64,000 nt of DNA from Burkholderia latens (GTDB taxonomy: Bacteria; Pseudomonadota; Gammaproteobacteria; Burkholderiales; Burkholderiaceae). Positions 1 through 10,113 of this stretch are shown piece by piece. The notes beneath the pieces were generated by a model. The model saw nothing but the letters and a program-made list of their open reading frames with translations, was not told the origin of the DNA and did no database searches. Position numbers and translations under genes: made by a program. Each line of letters begins with the position of its first letter. Within the stretch, counting starts at the first letter, position 1. The DNA is taken from assembly GCF_902499045.1 (NCBI RefSeq), contig NZ_CABVPL010000002.1, positions 124,001 to 188,000 on the forward strand. The letters are read 5' to 3'.

Positions 1-102
1 GCAGCCCATGATGCCGGCGCCGGCGATCACGATGTCGGCTTCGGCCGGGAACGCCATGGCGGCGTCGGTCAATGCATCATGCAGCGGATAGGTTGTCGTC
101 AT
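1..102 (-). CDS. FAD-dependent oxidoreductase, N-terminal fragment
   Basis: Only the first 34 codons lie in the window; the gene runs off the left edge. The reading starts at an ATG preceded by AGAGAA. Residues 23-34 read DIVIAGAGIMGC, the beta-strand and GxGxxG turn of a Rossmann fold that binds FAD or NAD. The placement of this motif about 25 residues in, after a short polar lead, is typical of FAD-dependent monooxygenases and hydroxylases, but the fragment is too short to tell which. It is transcribed away from the SOS-box gene to its right. Confidence 0.75.
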   Translation of the reverse strand, partial: MTTTYPLHDALTDAAMAFPAEADIVIAGAGIMGC

Positions 103-296
103 TGTTCTCTGTTGGCGTCGATACGTCGGGCGCCGCCATCGGCGTTCGGGATGACGGGCGCCGGATCAGGCTGTCGGCTTCCGGATAGGGCCGAATGCGC
201 ACGGAGCGGCCGAAGCACGGCCCGGCCACCGGTCGGGCGCGCGTGCCGGCCGTCCCCATTTTTTCGGCTTGACGGCGCTATGTTACCGCGCGCTAA

Positions 297-314
297 ACTG
301 TATATCCATACAGT
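297..314 (+). promoter_or_regulatory. LexA (SOS) box
   Basis: ACTGTATATCCATACAGT carries the CTGT-N8-ACAG core bound by LexA in E. coli and betaproteobacteria. It sits 15 bp before the start codon at 330 and overlaps the probable -10 region: a TTGACG hexamer at 269-274 is 17 bp upstream of a weak GCTAAA at 292-297. A repressor bound here would block transcription of the downstream gene. Box match is seen; SOS control is inferred. Confidence 0.8.
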
Positions 315-329
315 ATCGCTGCAGTAGAA

Positions 330-977
330 ATGATCCTCCCCCCATTCGATCCCCCGAAGCTGAACGACCTCACCGAATGGTGGACGAAGTGCACCTATGC
401 CGACGTGCAGCGCCTGATCCTCGAAGTGCAGCACCTGCGCCTGACGCTGTGGGAGCTGAGGGCGCACGTCGCCGATGCTTCGCGGCGGATCCGCGTGCTC
501 GATCCCGACATGCTCGCGCACGGCTCCGCGCTTCGGCGGCTCAACTACCTGCTTGAAAAGGAAATCGAACGCGCGAATCCGATCGGCCGTCCGCGCGACG
601 TCTATGCACCGTTTTCCGATGAATGGCGCGCGCGCATGGCGCTGCGCTGTGCGTTGCGCGCAGAGCCCGAACCGGCCGACGCCGGCACGCTGCCGCGCAC
701 GATTCCGGAATTTCAGCGCGTGACGTGGGCCGAGCTTCGCGATCGCTGGCGTCATCTGAGCGACAGGCAATCGAGCCGGCAGAACATCGAGCAACGCATG
801 GTGCTCGAAATCGCGCGTCAACGCTCGGTAATCCTCGCGCGAGCGCGGAAACTCGTCGATGCCGCGATCGCCGAAGCGGCGGCCGACGGCAAGCAGTTGT
901 TCGCGCTCGATCAGCTGAAGCGCCTGCTGTCCGTCGAGCGTGAGGACGGCGAACCGTTCACGTACAGGCCGGCGTAA
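330..977 (+). CDS. Hypothetical protein behind an SOS box
   Basis: A 215-residue soluble protein that I do not recognise. It is rich in charged and aromatic residues, is predicted mostly helical, and has no signal peptide, membrane segment or catalytic motif. A coiled-coil-like stretch covers roughly residues 25-80 and a second helical stretch residues 130-200. There is no strong ribosome binding site before the ATG, although the codon usage fits the host. The LexA box immediately upstream is the main functional clue: it implies induction by DNA damage. It stands alone, with a 400-bp gap after it, so it is probably monocistronic. Confidence 0.75.
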   Translation: MILPPFDPPKLNDLTEWWTKCTYADVQRLILEVQHLRLTLWELRAHVADASRRIRVLDPDMLAHGSALRRLNYLLEKEIERANPIGRPRDVYAPFSDEWRARMALRCALRAEPEPADAGTLPRTIPEFQRVTWAELRDRWRHLSDRQSSRQNIEQRMVLEIARQRSVILARARKLVDAAIAEAAADGKQLFALDQLKRLLSVEREDGEPFTYRPA

Positions 978-1378
978 CGCAGGCGAGCGCGGCGCGATGA
1001 ATGAATGGCCGCGGTAATACGGCGTAATACAAAGGCGCGCGATCCACTAGCCAATGCTCGCCAACATAAAAAACCGGCAAGCGTTCAGTGCGCCATCGCA
1101 CATTTGCGCGTGTCACCGCATCGTCACTTGCGCCGACATACCATCGATATCGATTTACGCGGGGCGCGCCGCGCTTTCATCCGTCCGGGAACAATTCGTG
1201 CTCCGATTACACATCGGCGAATTCAATTTTTTTCCTTTGACGAATTCAGGATTACCGGCGAATATTCGCGTCGATCTGTCGTTGCTATCTGTCAAAACAA
1301 AAAAATAAAGTTGCTCGCCATGTAAACGAGGACCTTCTGTTACTTCGCGAACTGAACCTGATCGAAGGGGAAGAAACG
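978..1378. other. Intergenic region, no gene seen
   Basis: A relatively AT-rich 401-bp gap. TTGACG at 1237-1242 lies 17 bp before GAATAT at 1260-1265 and may be the promoter of the small gene starting at 1379. No convincing reading frame or RNA structure was seen. Confidence 0.5.
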
Positions 1379-1657
1379 ATGTCGTTGTCCCACGATGTGA
1401 GCGCCAAAAAAGCCGCCTCCTTACCCAAAGCCCCTCTCCCCCCGTCGCCGGCTTTCTGGCGACCGGGGCCCGTCGTCGCGGCCCCGCCGGAATCGGAGGA
1501 GCCGACACCCGGCCTGCGCGATTTCTTCGCGGCGGCCGCGCTGCAAGGGCTGCTGTCGCGCGACGCCGGCCGCAACGTATCGGCGATTGCCGACTACGAA
1601 TCCAAGCGCGCGCTCAGCGCGTATCGCCTCGCCGACGAAATGTTGAAAGCGCGATAA
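1379..1657 (+). CDS. Small hypothetical protein
   Basis: A 92-residue protein. The ATG follows a strong purine-rich site (AAGGGGAAGA, 5 bp spacing), which fixes the start. The first 45 residues are rich in Pro and Ala and probably disordered; the second half (about 48-92) is helical and ends in an AYRLADEMLKAR-type helix, a pattern common in short stand-alone proteobacterial and prophage proteins of unknown role. A good intrinsic terminator follows within 5 bp of the stop, so the gene is probably a single-gene transcript. No function can be assigned. Confidence 0.75.
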   Translation: MSLSHDVSAKKAASLPKAPLPPSPAFWRPGPVVAAPPESEEPTPGLRDFFAAAALQGLLSRDAGRNVSAIADYESKRALSAYRLADEMLKAR

Positions 1658-1661
1658 AAAG

Positions 1662-1699
1662 AGCAGGCCCGCCGGCCCGCGGGCCTGCTTCCTTCTTTT
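1662..1699 (+). terminator. Intrinsic terminator
   Basis: An 11-bp perfect stem (AGCAGGCCCGC paired with GCGGGCCTGCT) around a 6-base loop is followed by TCCTTCTTTT. It ends the transcript of the 92-residue gene. Confidence 0.85.
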
Positions 1700-1822
1700 A
1701 CGTATGCAGCGGTAAAAAAGACATATTGAGCCGATGCCGGCACGCAATATTTTCCGCCCCGCTTATTAAAATCATTCAAAACCCTTGGCGGAGCATTATT
1801 CAGTTATCACCGCAATACGACA

Positions 1823-3106
1823 TCACTGCGAAAACTCCCGCACGAGTAAAAGGATATTCAACATACAAATAACGAGCGTTGCGCCAATTGCGGCCCAATG
1901 TGTCGCTCGGCCGTTCGCGAACGCGCCCATGATGTCCCGGCGTCCGGTGAAGTAAACCAGCGCAAGCATCGGCACCGGCAATACGAAAGACAACACGACC
2001 TGGCTGATCACGAGCGCCTGCGTCGAGTCGACGCCAAGCCCTACGACCACGAAGGCCGGCGCCATCGTGACGAGCCGGCGCACCCACACCGGAATCCGGA
2101 AGCGAACGAAGCCCTGCATGATCATCTGCCCGGCCATCGTGCCGACGACGGAACTCGATATGCCGGAGCTCATCAGCGACACGAGGAAGCACGTGGCCGC
2201 GGCCGCTCCGAGCAATGGCGTCAGCGTCCGGTACGCGGTCCCTATTTCCGCGACGTCGCGATAGCCGGCGTGAAACGCCGCACTCGCCATCACGACCATC
2301 GCCATGTTCACGGCACCCGCAACGGACAACGCAACGATGACTTCCCAATTGGAAAAACGCACCATCATCCGGCGCTGTTCCGTGTCGAACCCGGCCACAC
2401 GCCGCTGCGTGAGCCCGGAATGCAGATACAGCGCATGCGGCATGATCGTCGCGCCGACGATGCCGACGGAGAGCGTCAGCGCCTCGCCGCGCGGCCATTC
2501 CGGCACGATCGCATGCAGCCCGACGTCCGCCCATGCGACCGGCGCGATGAACATCTCGGCGAGATAGCACAGGCCGATTACGCCGACGAGCACGCCGACC
2601 GCGATCTCCATCGGCCGGAAGCCGTTGCGGTCGGCGAGCAGGATGCCGTAGGTCACGACGGCCATCACGCCCATTCCGGCGAACGTCGGCAGCTTGAACA
2701 GCAGCGCCAGCGCAATCGCGCCGCCGAGAAATTCCGCGAGCTCGGTCGCCATCGCGGCCAGCTCGCTCGCGACCCACATGCCGACGACCACCGGCGGCGG
2801 GAAATGCGCGCGGCAGAGTTCCGCGAGGTTGCGGCCGGTCGCGATGCCGAGTTTCGCCGACAGCGCCTGGAACAGCATCGCGATGACGTTCGCCAGCAAC
2901 ACGACCCACAGCAGCGTGTAACCGAACTGCGCACCGGCCCGGATGTTGGTCGCGAAATTGCCGGGATCCATGTACGCGACCGACGCGATGATCGCGGGCC
3001 CCGCGAACAGCAGCGCCGCCTTCGGCCCGCGTCGTCTGCCCGCGAACACCTCGCGCATGCCGGTCGCGGTACGTTCGGTCAGCGCATTCCTGTCGAGTGT
3101 CGCCAT
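1823..3106 (-). CDS. mntH: NRAMP divalent metal transporter MntH
   Basis: A 427-residue proton-coupled Mn(II)/Fe(II) importer of the inner membrane. The NRAMP signature motifs are intact: DPGN at residues 47-50 in the first membrane helix and MPH at 222-224 in the sixth, the residues that coordinate the metal. About eleven hydrophobic segments follow. The start was placed at the ATG preceded by GGAGAGGGG; a longer open frame upstream has no site and overlaps the next gene. It is followed at about 90 bp upstream by an iron-permease homologue on the same strand, and a manganese catalase is divergent from the pair, consistent with a metal and peroxide-defence neighbourhood. Confidence 0.93.
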   Translation of the reverse strand: MATLDRNALTERTATGMREVFAGRRRGPKAALLFAGPAIIASVAYMDPGNFATNIRAGAQFGYTLLWVVLLANVIAMLFQALSAKLGIATGRNLAELCRAHFPPPVVVGMWVASELAAMATELAEFLGGAIALALLFKLPTFAGMGVMAVVTYGILLADRNGFRPMEIAVGVLVGVIGLCYLAEMFIAPVAWADVGLHAIVPEWPRGEALTLSVGIVGATIMPHALYLHSGLTQRRVAGFDTEQRRMMVRFSNWEVIVALSVAGAVNMAMVVMASAAFHAGYRDVAEIGTAYRTLTPLLGAAAATCFLVSLMSSGISSSVVGTMAGQMIMQGFVRFRIPVWVRRLVTMAPAFVVVGLGVDSTQALVISQVVLSFVLPVPMLALVYFTGRRDIMGAFANGRATHWAAIGATLVICMLNILLLVREFSQ

Positions 3107-3198
3107 CCCCTCTCCGTCGAGCAATCGGCGGCGCGCGCGGCACGGCCGATGCAGTCCAAATGACAACCGCTTGTAAGCCCGGCAGCGTGCGCCGCCGG

Positions 3199-3705
3199 TC
3201 ACGACACGCCGCTCGGCTCGTCCGCCGCATCGGGTTCGTCGCATGCCGCCGCACGGCCGTCGACGGCGGCCCGCTTCGCCAGCGCGAGATACGCCTTCGC
3301 AAGACGGCGCAGCTCCTCCTCCGACGCATCCTCGATTCCGATCAGCTGATCGCTCGCGGAGCGCGTCGCCGCGACGAGTTCGTCGAGCTTCAGATGCAGC
3401 GCGACGCTGTCGCGGTTCTGGTTCCGCTGCAGCAGGAACACCATCAGGAACGTGACGATCGTCGTGCCGGTATTGATCACGAGCTGCCACGCATCCGAGT
3501 AGTGAAAGATCGGCCCGCATGCGAGCCACACGACCGTGATGCCCACCGCCGAGCCGAACGCGACGGGCGAGCCGGCCCATGCGGTCACGCCCGACGCGAA
3601 ACGCTCGAATGCGCGCGTGACCGGATGCCCGGCCGGTTGCCCTTTCGCTGCACCGGCGCCACGCCGGTCCGGCGCCTCGCCGCGTGAATCGTTGTCCATT
3701 TGCAT
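3199..3705 (-). CDS. Low-affinity iron permease family protein
   Basis: A 168-residue membrane protein of the iron-permease family PF04120 (Fet4-like bacterial members). Two hydrophobic segments are visible, about residues 45-65 and 70-92, followed by a soluble helical tail containing the LQRNQNRD...KLDEL pattern characteristic of the family. The first ATG has GGAGA at suitable distance and a second ATG is two codons downstream. The iron-transport role is a family label; the small bacterial members are poorly tested. It could be cotranscribed with mntH (92-bp gap), which would join Fe and Mn handling. Confidence 0.8.
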   Translation of the reverse strand: MQMDNDSRGEAPDRRGAGAAKGQPAGHPVTRAFERFASGVTAWAGSPVAFGSAVGITVVWLACGPIFHYSDAWQLVINTGTTIVTFLMVFLLQRNQNRDSVALHLKLDELVAATRSASDQLIGIEDASEEELRRLAKAYLALAKRAAVDGRAAACDEPDAADEPSGVS

Positions 3706-3936
3706 GTCGTCTCCGGAATCGAAAGTCGCCGCGGCGCCCGTGGTGGGCCGACGCACGCTTCTTGCGTGGCCGGGCGGCGCAAACACCTGCGTGCCGCCCG
3801 CACGTGCCGCCCGAAGCGCCGAGCATCGCGCGTGCCCGCGGTAGCGGATCGCACTCGACGCCGTTCGCCGCGCGCGGGATCGCTTCGTGCTGTTTCGACG
3901 CGGCGAATGTCGCGCAACCTCTTCTATGGAGATTCC

Positions 3937-4842
3937 ATGTTCATTCACAACACACGACTTCAGTACACGGTGCGTGTCGACGCACCGAACCCCGGGCTCG
4001 CAAACCTGCTGCTCGAGCAGTTCGGCGGGCCACAGGGCGAACTCGCCGCCGCGATGCGCTATTTCACGCAGGCGATCACCGAGGAAGATCCGGGCCGCAA
4101 GGACATGCTGTTCGACATCGCGACCGAGGAATTGAGCCATCTCGAGGTGATCGGCTCGCTGGTTGCGATGCTGAACCGCGGGGCGAAAGGCGAACTCGCG
4201 GAAGCCGTCGACGAACAGGCCGAGCTGTACCGCAAGCTGCACGGCGCAGGCAACGACAGTCACGTGACGCAACTGCTGTACGGCGCGGGCTCGCCGCTGA
4301 CGAACTCGGGCGGCGTGCCGTGGTCGGCCGCGTACATCGACACGATCGGCGAACCGACGGCCGACCTACGCTCGAACATCGCGGCCGAAGCGCGCGCGAA
4401 GATCATCTACGAGCGGCTGATCAACGTGACCGACGATCCGGGCATCCGCGACGCGCTCGGCTTCCTGATGACGCGCGAGGTGTCGCACCAGAAGTCGTTC
4501 GAGAAGGCGCTGTACGCGATCACCGCGAACTTCCCGCCGGGCAAGCTGCCGCCGGTCGAGCCGTACGACCGCGTGTATTTCCGGATGCAGCCGGACGCGG
4601 AACCGCTGGTCGGCCCGTGGAACCACGGCGGCGACCTCGAGATCCGTCCGGCCGAACCGGCCGTCGACGGCGGCACGGGCATTGCGGAAGGCATGCTCGA
4701 GCAAAGCCAGGCGGACGCGATCGAAGCGATGGCGCAGCGGCTCGCATCGGATCCGGACAGCGATCCGACGACCGGCACCGAGCTTGGCTCCAGCGCACCG
4801 GTCCCGCGGGACGGCACGGCCGGCAAACCGGACGGCGCATGA
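3937..4842 (+). CDS. Manganese catalase family protein
   Basis: A 301-residue ferritin-fold protein that should dismutate hydrogen peroxide with a dinuclear Mn centre. Metal-ligand positions are visible: E35 in the first helix, the EELSH block with E65 and H68, then a glutamate in the EARAKI helix and the REVSHQKSF block. The C-terminal 60 residues are Asp/Ser/Thr-rich and probably flexible, a common feature of this family. The ATG at 3937 was chosen because GGAG lies 5 bp upstream. An in-frame ATG at 3907 is an alternative. A DUF892 gene follows 82 bp later, and the pair probably forms a stress operon. Confidence 0.88.
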   Translation: MFIHNTRLQYTVRVDAPNPGLANLLLEQFGGPQGELAAAMRYFTQAITEEDPGRKDMLFDIATEELSHLEVIGSLVAMLNRGAKGELAEAVDEQAELYRKLHGAGNDSHVTQLLYGAGSPLTNSGGVPWSAAYIDTIGEPTADLRSNIAAEARAKIIYERLINVTDDPGIRDALGFLMTREVSHQKSFEKALYAITANFPPGKLPPVEPYDRVYFRMQPDAEPLVGPWNHGGDLEIRPAEPAVDGGTGIAEGMLEQSQADAIEAMAQRLASDPDSDPTTGTELGSSAPVPRDGTAGKPDGA

Positions 4843-4924
4843 ACGCTCACGTCGGGCGCCCGCTTGCGAAGGCGAGCAGGCGAGCGCCCGTTCGTCCCCG
4901 AATGGAGAACGCACGGAGAACGCA

Positions 4925-5443
4925 ATGACCATTGACACGACTGCAGGCGATGAACATCTGATGGACTGGCTGCGCGACGCGCACGCGATGGAGGAACAGG
5001 CAGAGACGATGCTCACGTCGATGGCCGGCCGGATCGATCACTACCCGGATCTGAAGCGGCGCATCGAGCAGCACATCGACGAAACGCGCGAGCAGGCAAG
5101 GCTGCTGCGCACGTGCATCGAGCGGCGCGGCGGCTCGGTGTCGGCGATCAAGGACGTCGGCGCGAAGACGATGGCGTGGGTGCAGGGCCTGGCCGGCATG
5201 TTCGCAACCGACGAGATCGTCAAGGGTGCAATGGCCGGCTACACGTTCGAGCACTTCGAGATCGCCGCGTATCGCAACCTGATCGAGGCCGCGCGGTTCG
5301 TCGGCGACCGCGAAACGATGGAGATTTGCGAACGGATCCTGCCGGAGGAACAGGCGATGGCCGCATGGCTGGAGCACAACATGGCAGGCGTGGTGCGCAC
5401 CTATCTCGCGCGCGCGCAGACCGACGCGCCCGCGAAGCGATAG
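4925..5443 (+). CDS. DUF892 ferritin-like protein (YciE/YciF type)
   Basis: A 172-residue four-helix-bundle protein of the YciE/YciF family (DUF892). The pattern DWLRDAHAMEEQAETML near the start and E/H pairs in later helices (EHFEIAAY, about residue 107) mark a possible di-metal site. Family members are induced by stress and stationary phase; their enzymatic activity is not established. The ATG is preceded by GGAGAACGCA. It follows the manganese catalase gene on the same strand. Confidence 0.85.
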   Translation: MTIDTTAGDEHLMDWLRDAHAMEEQAETMLTSMAGRIDHYPDLKRRIEQHIDETREQARLLRTCIERRGGSVSAIKDVGAKTMAWVQGLAGMFATDEIVKGAMAGYTFEHFEIAAYRNLIEAARFVGDRETMEICERILPEEQAMAAWLEHNMAGVVRTYLARAQTDAPAKR

Positions 5444-5470
5444 CCGCGCCTTCGGCAACGCGGGCTGGCG

Positions 5471-5749
5471 TCAGGCGCCCGCTGCGCCGGACTCGGGGTG
5501 ATCGGCCATCAAGTACTGGATCACGAGCGTCGGATCGGCGACGTCGAGAATCAGCCGGCGCGTCACGCGCTTGCGCATGTGGTCGTCGTCGAGCGTCCAC
5601 GGTGCGGCTGCTTCGCCGAGGTAGCGCGCGATCGCGTCGCGATGATCGCCGTCCGGCGCGAGCCCGAGACGTGCAGCGAGCAGCCCGGCCACCACGTCGT
5701 CGATCTCGATCTCCAGCGGCCTGGAATCGATCAGCAGTTCGAGTTTCAT
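5471..5749 (-). CDS. Small hypothetical protein
   Basis: A 92-residue soluble protein of unknown function, beginning MKLELLIDSRPLEIEIDD. Predicted as beta strand then helix, with an acidic first half and a basic HMRKRVTRRL stretch near residue 63. No family was recognised. The start is uncertain: the ATG at 5749 has a poor ribosome site, and the frame remains open to an earlier ATG at 5794, inside the groEL terminator, which makes the later start more likely. It converges with the DUF892 gene. Confidence 0.6.
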   Translation of the reverse strand: MKLELLIDSRPLEIEIDDVVAGLLAARLGLAPDGDHRDAIARYLGEAAAPWTLDDDHMRKRVTRRLILDVADPTLVIQYLMADHPESGAAGA

Positions 5750-5769
5750 GATCGGTATCGCCAACAACG

Positions 5770-5807
5770 AAAAAGACGGCGCGCGCGTCCCCACTGTCGC
5801 GCGCGCC
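5770..5807 (-). terminator. Intrinsic terminator of groESL
   Basis: On the minus strand a 10-bp GC stem (GGCGCGCGCG with CGCGCGCGCC) and a 10-base loop is followed by GTCTTTTT, about 60 bp past the groEL stop codon. Confidence 0.75.
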
Positions 5808-5866
5808 GAACCGTGCCGCTCCGGCCAGCGGCGGATCGATCGTCGCAGGCGTGCCTGCGAGGCGGA

Positions 5867-7570
<1,704 letters not shown>

Positions 7571-7888
7571 TCAGGCCGCTTTCCTGGCGGGCTGCGATTC
7601 GGGTTCGAGCACGCCCATGACGTCCTCTTCGCGCATGACGAGCAGTTCCTCGCCGTCCACCTTGACGGTCTGGCCTGCATATTTGCCGAAGAGAACCTGG
7701 TCGCCGACCTTGAGCTGCAGCGGGCGCTGCGAGCCGTCCTGGAGCAGCCGGCCGCTGCCGACCGCGATGACTTCGCCCTGTTCGGGCTTTTCAGCGGCGG
7801 AATCCGGAATCACGATGCCGGAGGCTGTCGTCCGCTGCTGTTCGATTCGCTTGACGATAACCCGGTCGTAGAGGGGACGAATCTGCAT
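7571..7888 (-). CDS. groES: Co-chaperonin GroES, accessory copy
   Basis: A 105-residue lid subunit for GroEL. The N-terminus [14 protein letters not shown], the mobile-loop region around TTASGIVIP (about residues 22-30) and the [11 protein letters not shown] block are intact. It is about eight residues longer than usual, with the extra tail [11 protein letters not shown] replacing the normal end. Two ATGs lie two codons apart; AGGAG sits directly against the first and 6 bp before the second, so the second (7888) is chosen. It heads the groES-groEL operon. Confidence 0.92.
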   Translation of the reverse strand: MQIRPLYDRVIVKRIEQQRTTASGIVIPDSAAEKPEQGEVIAVGSGRLLQDGSQRPLQLKVGDQVLFGKYAGQTVKVDGEELLVMREEDVMGVLEPESQPARKAA

Positions 7889-7992
7889 TTTCATCTCCTG
7901 AGCGATGAGATCACCTGAATAAGGGAATCCGGCGGCGCACGCACGTGCGAAGCGACGCTGCGCTGCCGTGCCATCGTTTGGCGAAAAGCGAA

Positions 7993-8018
7993 ATAGTGGC
8001 GCCGATGCACGCTTCAAG
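7993..8018 (-). promoter_or_regulatory. Candidate sigma-32 promoter of groESL
   Basis: Read on the minus strand, CTTGAAG (8018-8012) and GCCACTAT (8000-7993) are 11 bp apart, close to the heat-shock sigma factor consensus CTTGAAA / CCCCATNT. It lies about 105 bp upstream of groES. No CIRCE (HrcA) inverted repeat was found between here and the gene. Confidence 0.5.
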
Positions 8019-8051
8019 GGGCGGACCAACGTGCATGTGTAACAAAATGTT

Positions 8052-8684
8052 TCAGCGCATCAGGATGCGTCGAACCGCGCCGAGGCGGTACAGCGTGCGG
8101 CGCGAACGGTGCCGCGCCGGCCGCGGCAGAACCGGACACGGCGGCTGCCGGCCGCCGTCCGCATCGAGCGTGTCGTCGGGCTCGTCGAGCGCGCGCCAGA
8201 GTCCGCCCTTGACCGGTCGAAACAACCATCTCGCATAGCCGTTGCGCGCGGCCAGCTGCATCAGTTCGTCACGATCCGGCGCGCCGTCGACAAGATGGCA
8301 GTCGGCCGACGGACCGCCGTCGTAATCGCCGAATGCCTGGCGGCACGCGAGCGCTTCGGCGGCCGACGCGCCGATCGTGTTGCAGCCGCGCCGCTCGACG
8401 CGCTCGAGTTCCCACGCGCCGAGCCGCCACGCGGCATCGAGCAGCGTTTCGTCGACGGCCTCGAGCGCATGCCACGGCACTTCGAACTGGATCGCGCTGC
8501 CGGGCACCGGACGCCGCGGCAACTCGACGCCTGGCAGCGCGAGCGGCGTTTCGCGCAGAAAGCCATGCCAGTGCAGTATCGCGATCAGTGGCGTATTGAC
8601 GCGGGCGGCGGCCGTCACGGTCACCGCATAGAGCGGCAGCCGAACGGCCTCCATCTGCTCGTTCACGATGTCGAAAAGATCCAT
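8052..8684 (-). CDS. Conserved hypothetical protein
   Basis: A 210-residue soluble protein, beginning [17 protein letters not shown]. Start supported by GGAGG 6 bp upstream. The middle contains [22 protein letters not shown]-like helical sequence and a Cys-containing [10 protein letters not shown] turn near residue 100; the last 40 residues are Arg/Pro-rich and basic. I recognise no family. It is divergent from a small winged-helix protein and lies upstream of, but probably outside, the heat-shock operon. Confidence 0.7.
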   Translation of the reverse strand: MDLFDIVNEQMEAVRLPLYAVTVTAAARVNTPLIAILHWHGFLRETPLALPGVELPRRPVPGSAIQFEVPWHALEAVDETLLDAAWRLGAWELERVERRGCNTIGASAAEALACRQAFGDYDGGPSADCHLVDGAPDRDELMQLAARNGYARWLFRPVKGGLWRALDEPDDTLDADGGRQPPCPVLPRPARHRSRRTLYRLGAVRRILMR

Positions 8685-8886
8685 GAAACCTCCATTCGTC
8701 GTGTGTCGAATGGCCCCTTGAAATTTGCATCGCCTGACCTATTTTAGGTGTCGCTCAACGCAGCCGCGACTCGCGCGCTGCGTGTTTCGATGCGTTATCG
8801 CCCACGCAGGCTGCGGCACGATCGCGCACCGGTTCGTCGCGCGTGGTGGTGCCGTGTGCCCGATGCATTGACCATGAGAGACGACC

Positions 8887-9204
8887 ATGCTGAGTCCACA
8901 CGAATTCGCGACCTTGATGCTGATCCGTCATGCGCCGGATCAGCTGGACACGACCCGTGCCGAAATCGACGCGCTGCTCGAGCGGCAATTGATCATGCTC
9001 GAACATCGTGCCGACGGACATCGCCGCGTGCATCTGACGCCGCGAGGGCGCACGCTGCTCGACGTGTTCGGAGCAGGCAGCCACGGCCGCACGCGCGTGC
9101 ACACGCACCGGCGCAGCCGTGACTCCGACGATGCACAAGCCGCGCCACCGTCGCTGGTAGCGGCGGCGGCGGATGCGATGCAGGGCGCGCAGCCGCAAAC
9201 CTGA
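8887..9204 (+). CDS. Small winged-helix-like protein
   Basis: A 105-residue protein whose first 62 residues look like the recognition half of a MarR-type winged helix: an HEFATLMLIRHAP helix, a second helix ALLERQLIMLE, then a wing RADGHRRVHLTPRGRTLLDVF. The remaining 40 residues are His/Arg-rich and then Ala-rich and are probably disordered. Complete MarR proteins are longer, so this is either a mini-regulator or a modulatory protein. Ribosome site GAGAGACG is modest. DNA binding is inferred from the pattern only. Confidence 0.6.
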   Translation: MLSPHEFATLMLIRHAPDQLDTTRAEIDALLERQLIMLEHRADGHRRVHLTPRGRTLLDVFGAGSHGRTRVHTHRRSRDSDDAQAAPPSLVAAAADAMQGAQPQT

Positions 9205-9353
9205 CGGCGGCGGCGATGCTGGCGACATGACGTGACGCGCGCGGCGAGCGCGCATCGGCACGGACCCGGGAAAACGGATTTGCGGACTGCCGGACTGCAA
9301 TCCGCTACGCAACACATCGGGCGCGGTACGGGATCGTCCCGACGCGCCCCGAA

Positions 9354-9629
9354 TCAGTGGGAATAGCGGGTGTACGCGCGGGCCGCGCGATCGAACGGCC
9401 GAAGCCGCGCCAGCTGCTCGATCGATAGCGATACGACTTCGAGCACGTGCCGGGCGATCTCGTCGCCCGCCATGCCCGCGTTCAGATACTGCTCGATGCT
9501 CATCGTGCGGGGCGGATGGCGGCCCGCTTCTTCATCGACGATGTCGATCCTGGCGGTACGACTTTCCGGTGACAACACGACCTGGACAGTTTTACCGTGA
9601 ACGACGGTCTGCATGCATAAGGTGGACAT
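9354..9629 (-). CDS. Small hypothetical protein
   Basis: A 91-residue protein of unknown function. The start ATG is preceded by GGAG at 8 bp; another ATG five codons later is possible. The first half alternates hydrophobic and polar residues (VVHGKTVQVVLSPESRTARIDIVD), suggesting beta strands; the second half contains helices with SIEQYLNAGM and SIEQLARLRPFDRAARAY. No membrane segment, signal peptide or known domain seen. Confidence 0.65.
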   Translation of the reverse strand: MSTLCMQTVVHGKTVQVVLSPESRTARIDIVDEEAGRHPPRTMSIEQYLNAGMAGDEIARHVLEVVSLSIEQLARLRPFDRAARAYTRYSH

Positions 9630-9903
9630 TCGCAGTCTCCAATTGCGTGGCCTTCGATCGAGATCGAACGATACCTCACAACGTGAGACGCCAATCTACG
9701 AACTTCCACCAGTATTCACAACCGTCGAGAATCAATACAGGTGGGGCGCCACGCAGCGGCGCACGATCGCGACGCCCGCGCATGCAGCGCGTCGACGCAT
9801 TCTCTTGCATGGCTGGAATGGCTCCGTCGATGCGGAACCCGGAGTCTCGTCGGCGTGCATGGAGCCGCCGGCCCGCGCCCGCGTGACGCGGGCAGGCCAC
9901 GCG

Positions 9904-10113
9904 CTACGCGTAGCGGCTCAACCACTCTTCGGAGAATTTTTTCGCATAGGCGACGGCTTCGGCTTCGGTATCGAATTCGCCCAGCTTGCGGAACGCCGCC
10001 TCGCGGCTGAAACCCAGTTTCGTGACCTCGACCTGCGCGGCGTACTTGCCGTTCTCGGTCACGCGCGGTTCGCAGTTCATCTCGTACCCGCGCATCACAA
10101 ATTTCTTCTGCAT
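9904..10113 (-). CDS. Small conserved protein, CV_2116-like fold
   Basis: A 69-residue protein with the layout beta-beta-beta-helix: YEMNCEPRVTENGKYAAQVEVTK, then a FDTEAEAVAYAKKFSEEWL helix. Short stand-alone proteins of this layout are common in Burkholderiales and resemble the CV_2116 family; the function is unknown. Start at the ATG before QKKFVMRGYEM is preferred because the recognisable fold begins there; an in-frame ATG at 10224 would add 37 Ala/Lys-rich residues. Neither has a strong ribosome site. Confidence 0.6.
   Translation of the reverse strand: MQKKFVMRGYEMNCEPRVTENGKYAAQVEVTKLGFSREAAFRKLGEFDTEAEAVAYAKKFSEEWLSRYA

Noticed and set aside
1800-3329. A 509-codon minus-strand frame overlapping mntH
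   Set aside because: Arg-rich translation without motifs; the +1-shifted mntH frame has all NRAMP signatures and a ribosome site.
7889-8051. CIRCE element upstream of groES
   Set aside because: No TTAGCACTC-N9-GAGTGCTAA-like repeat present.
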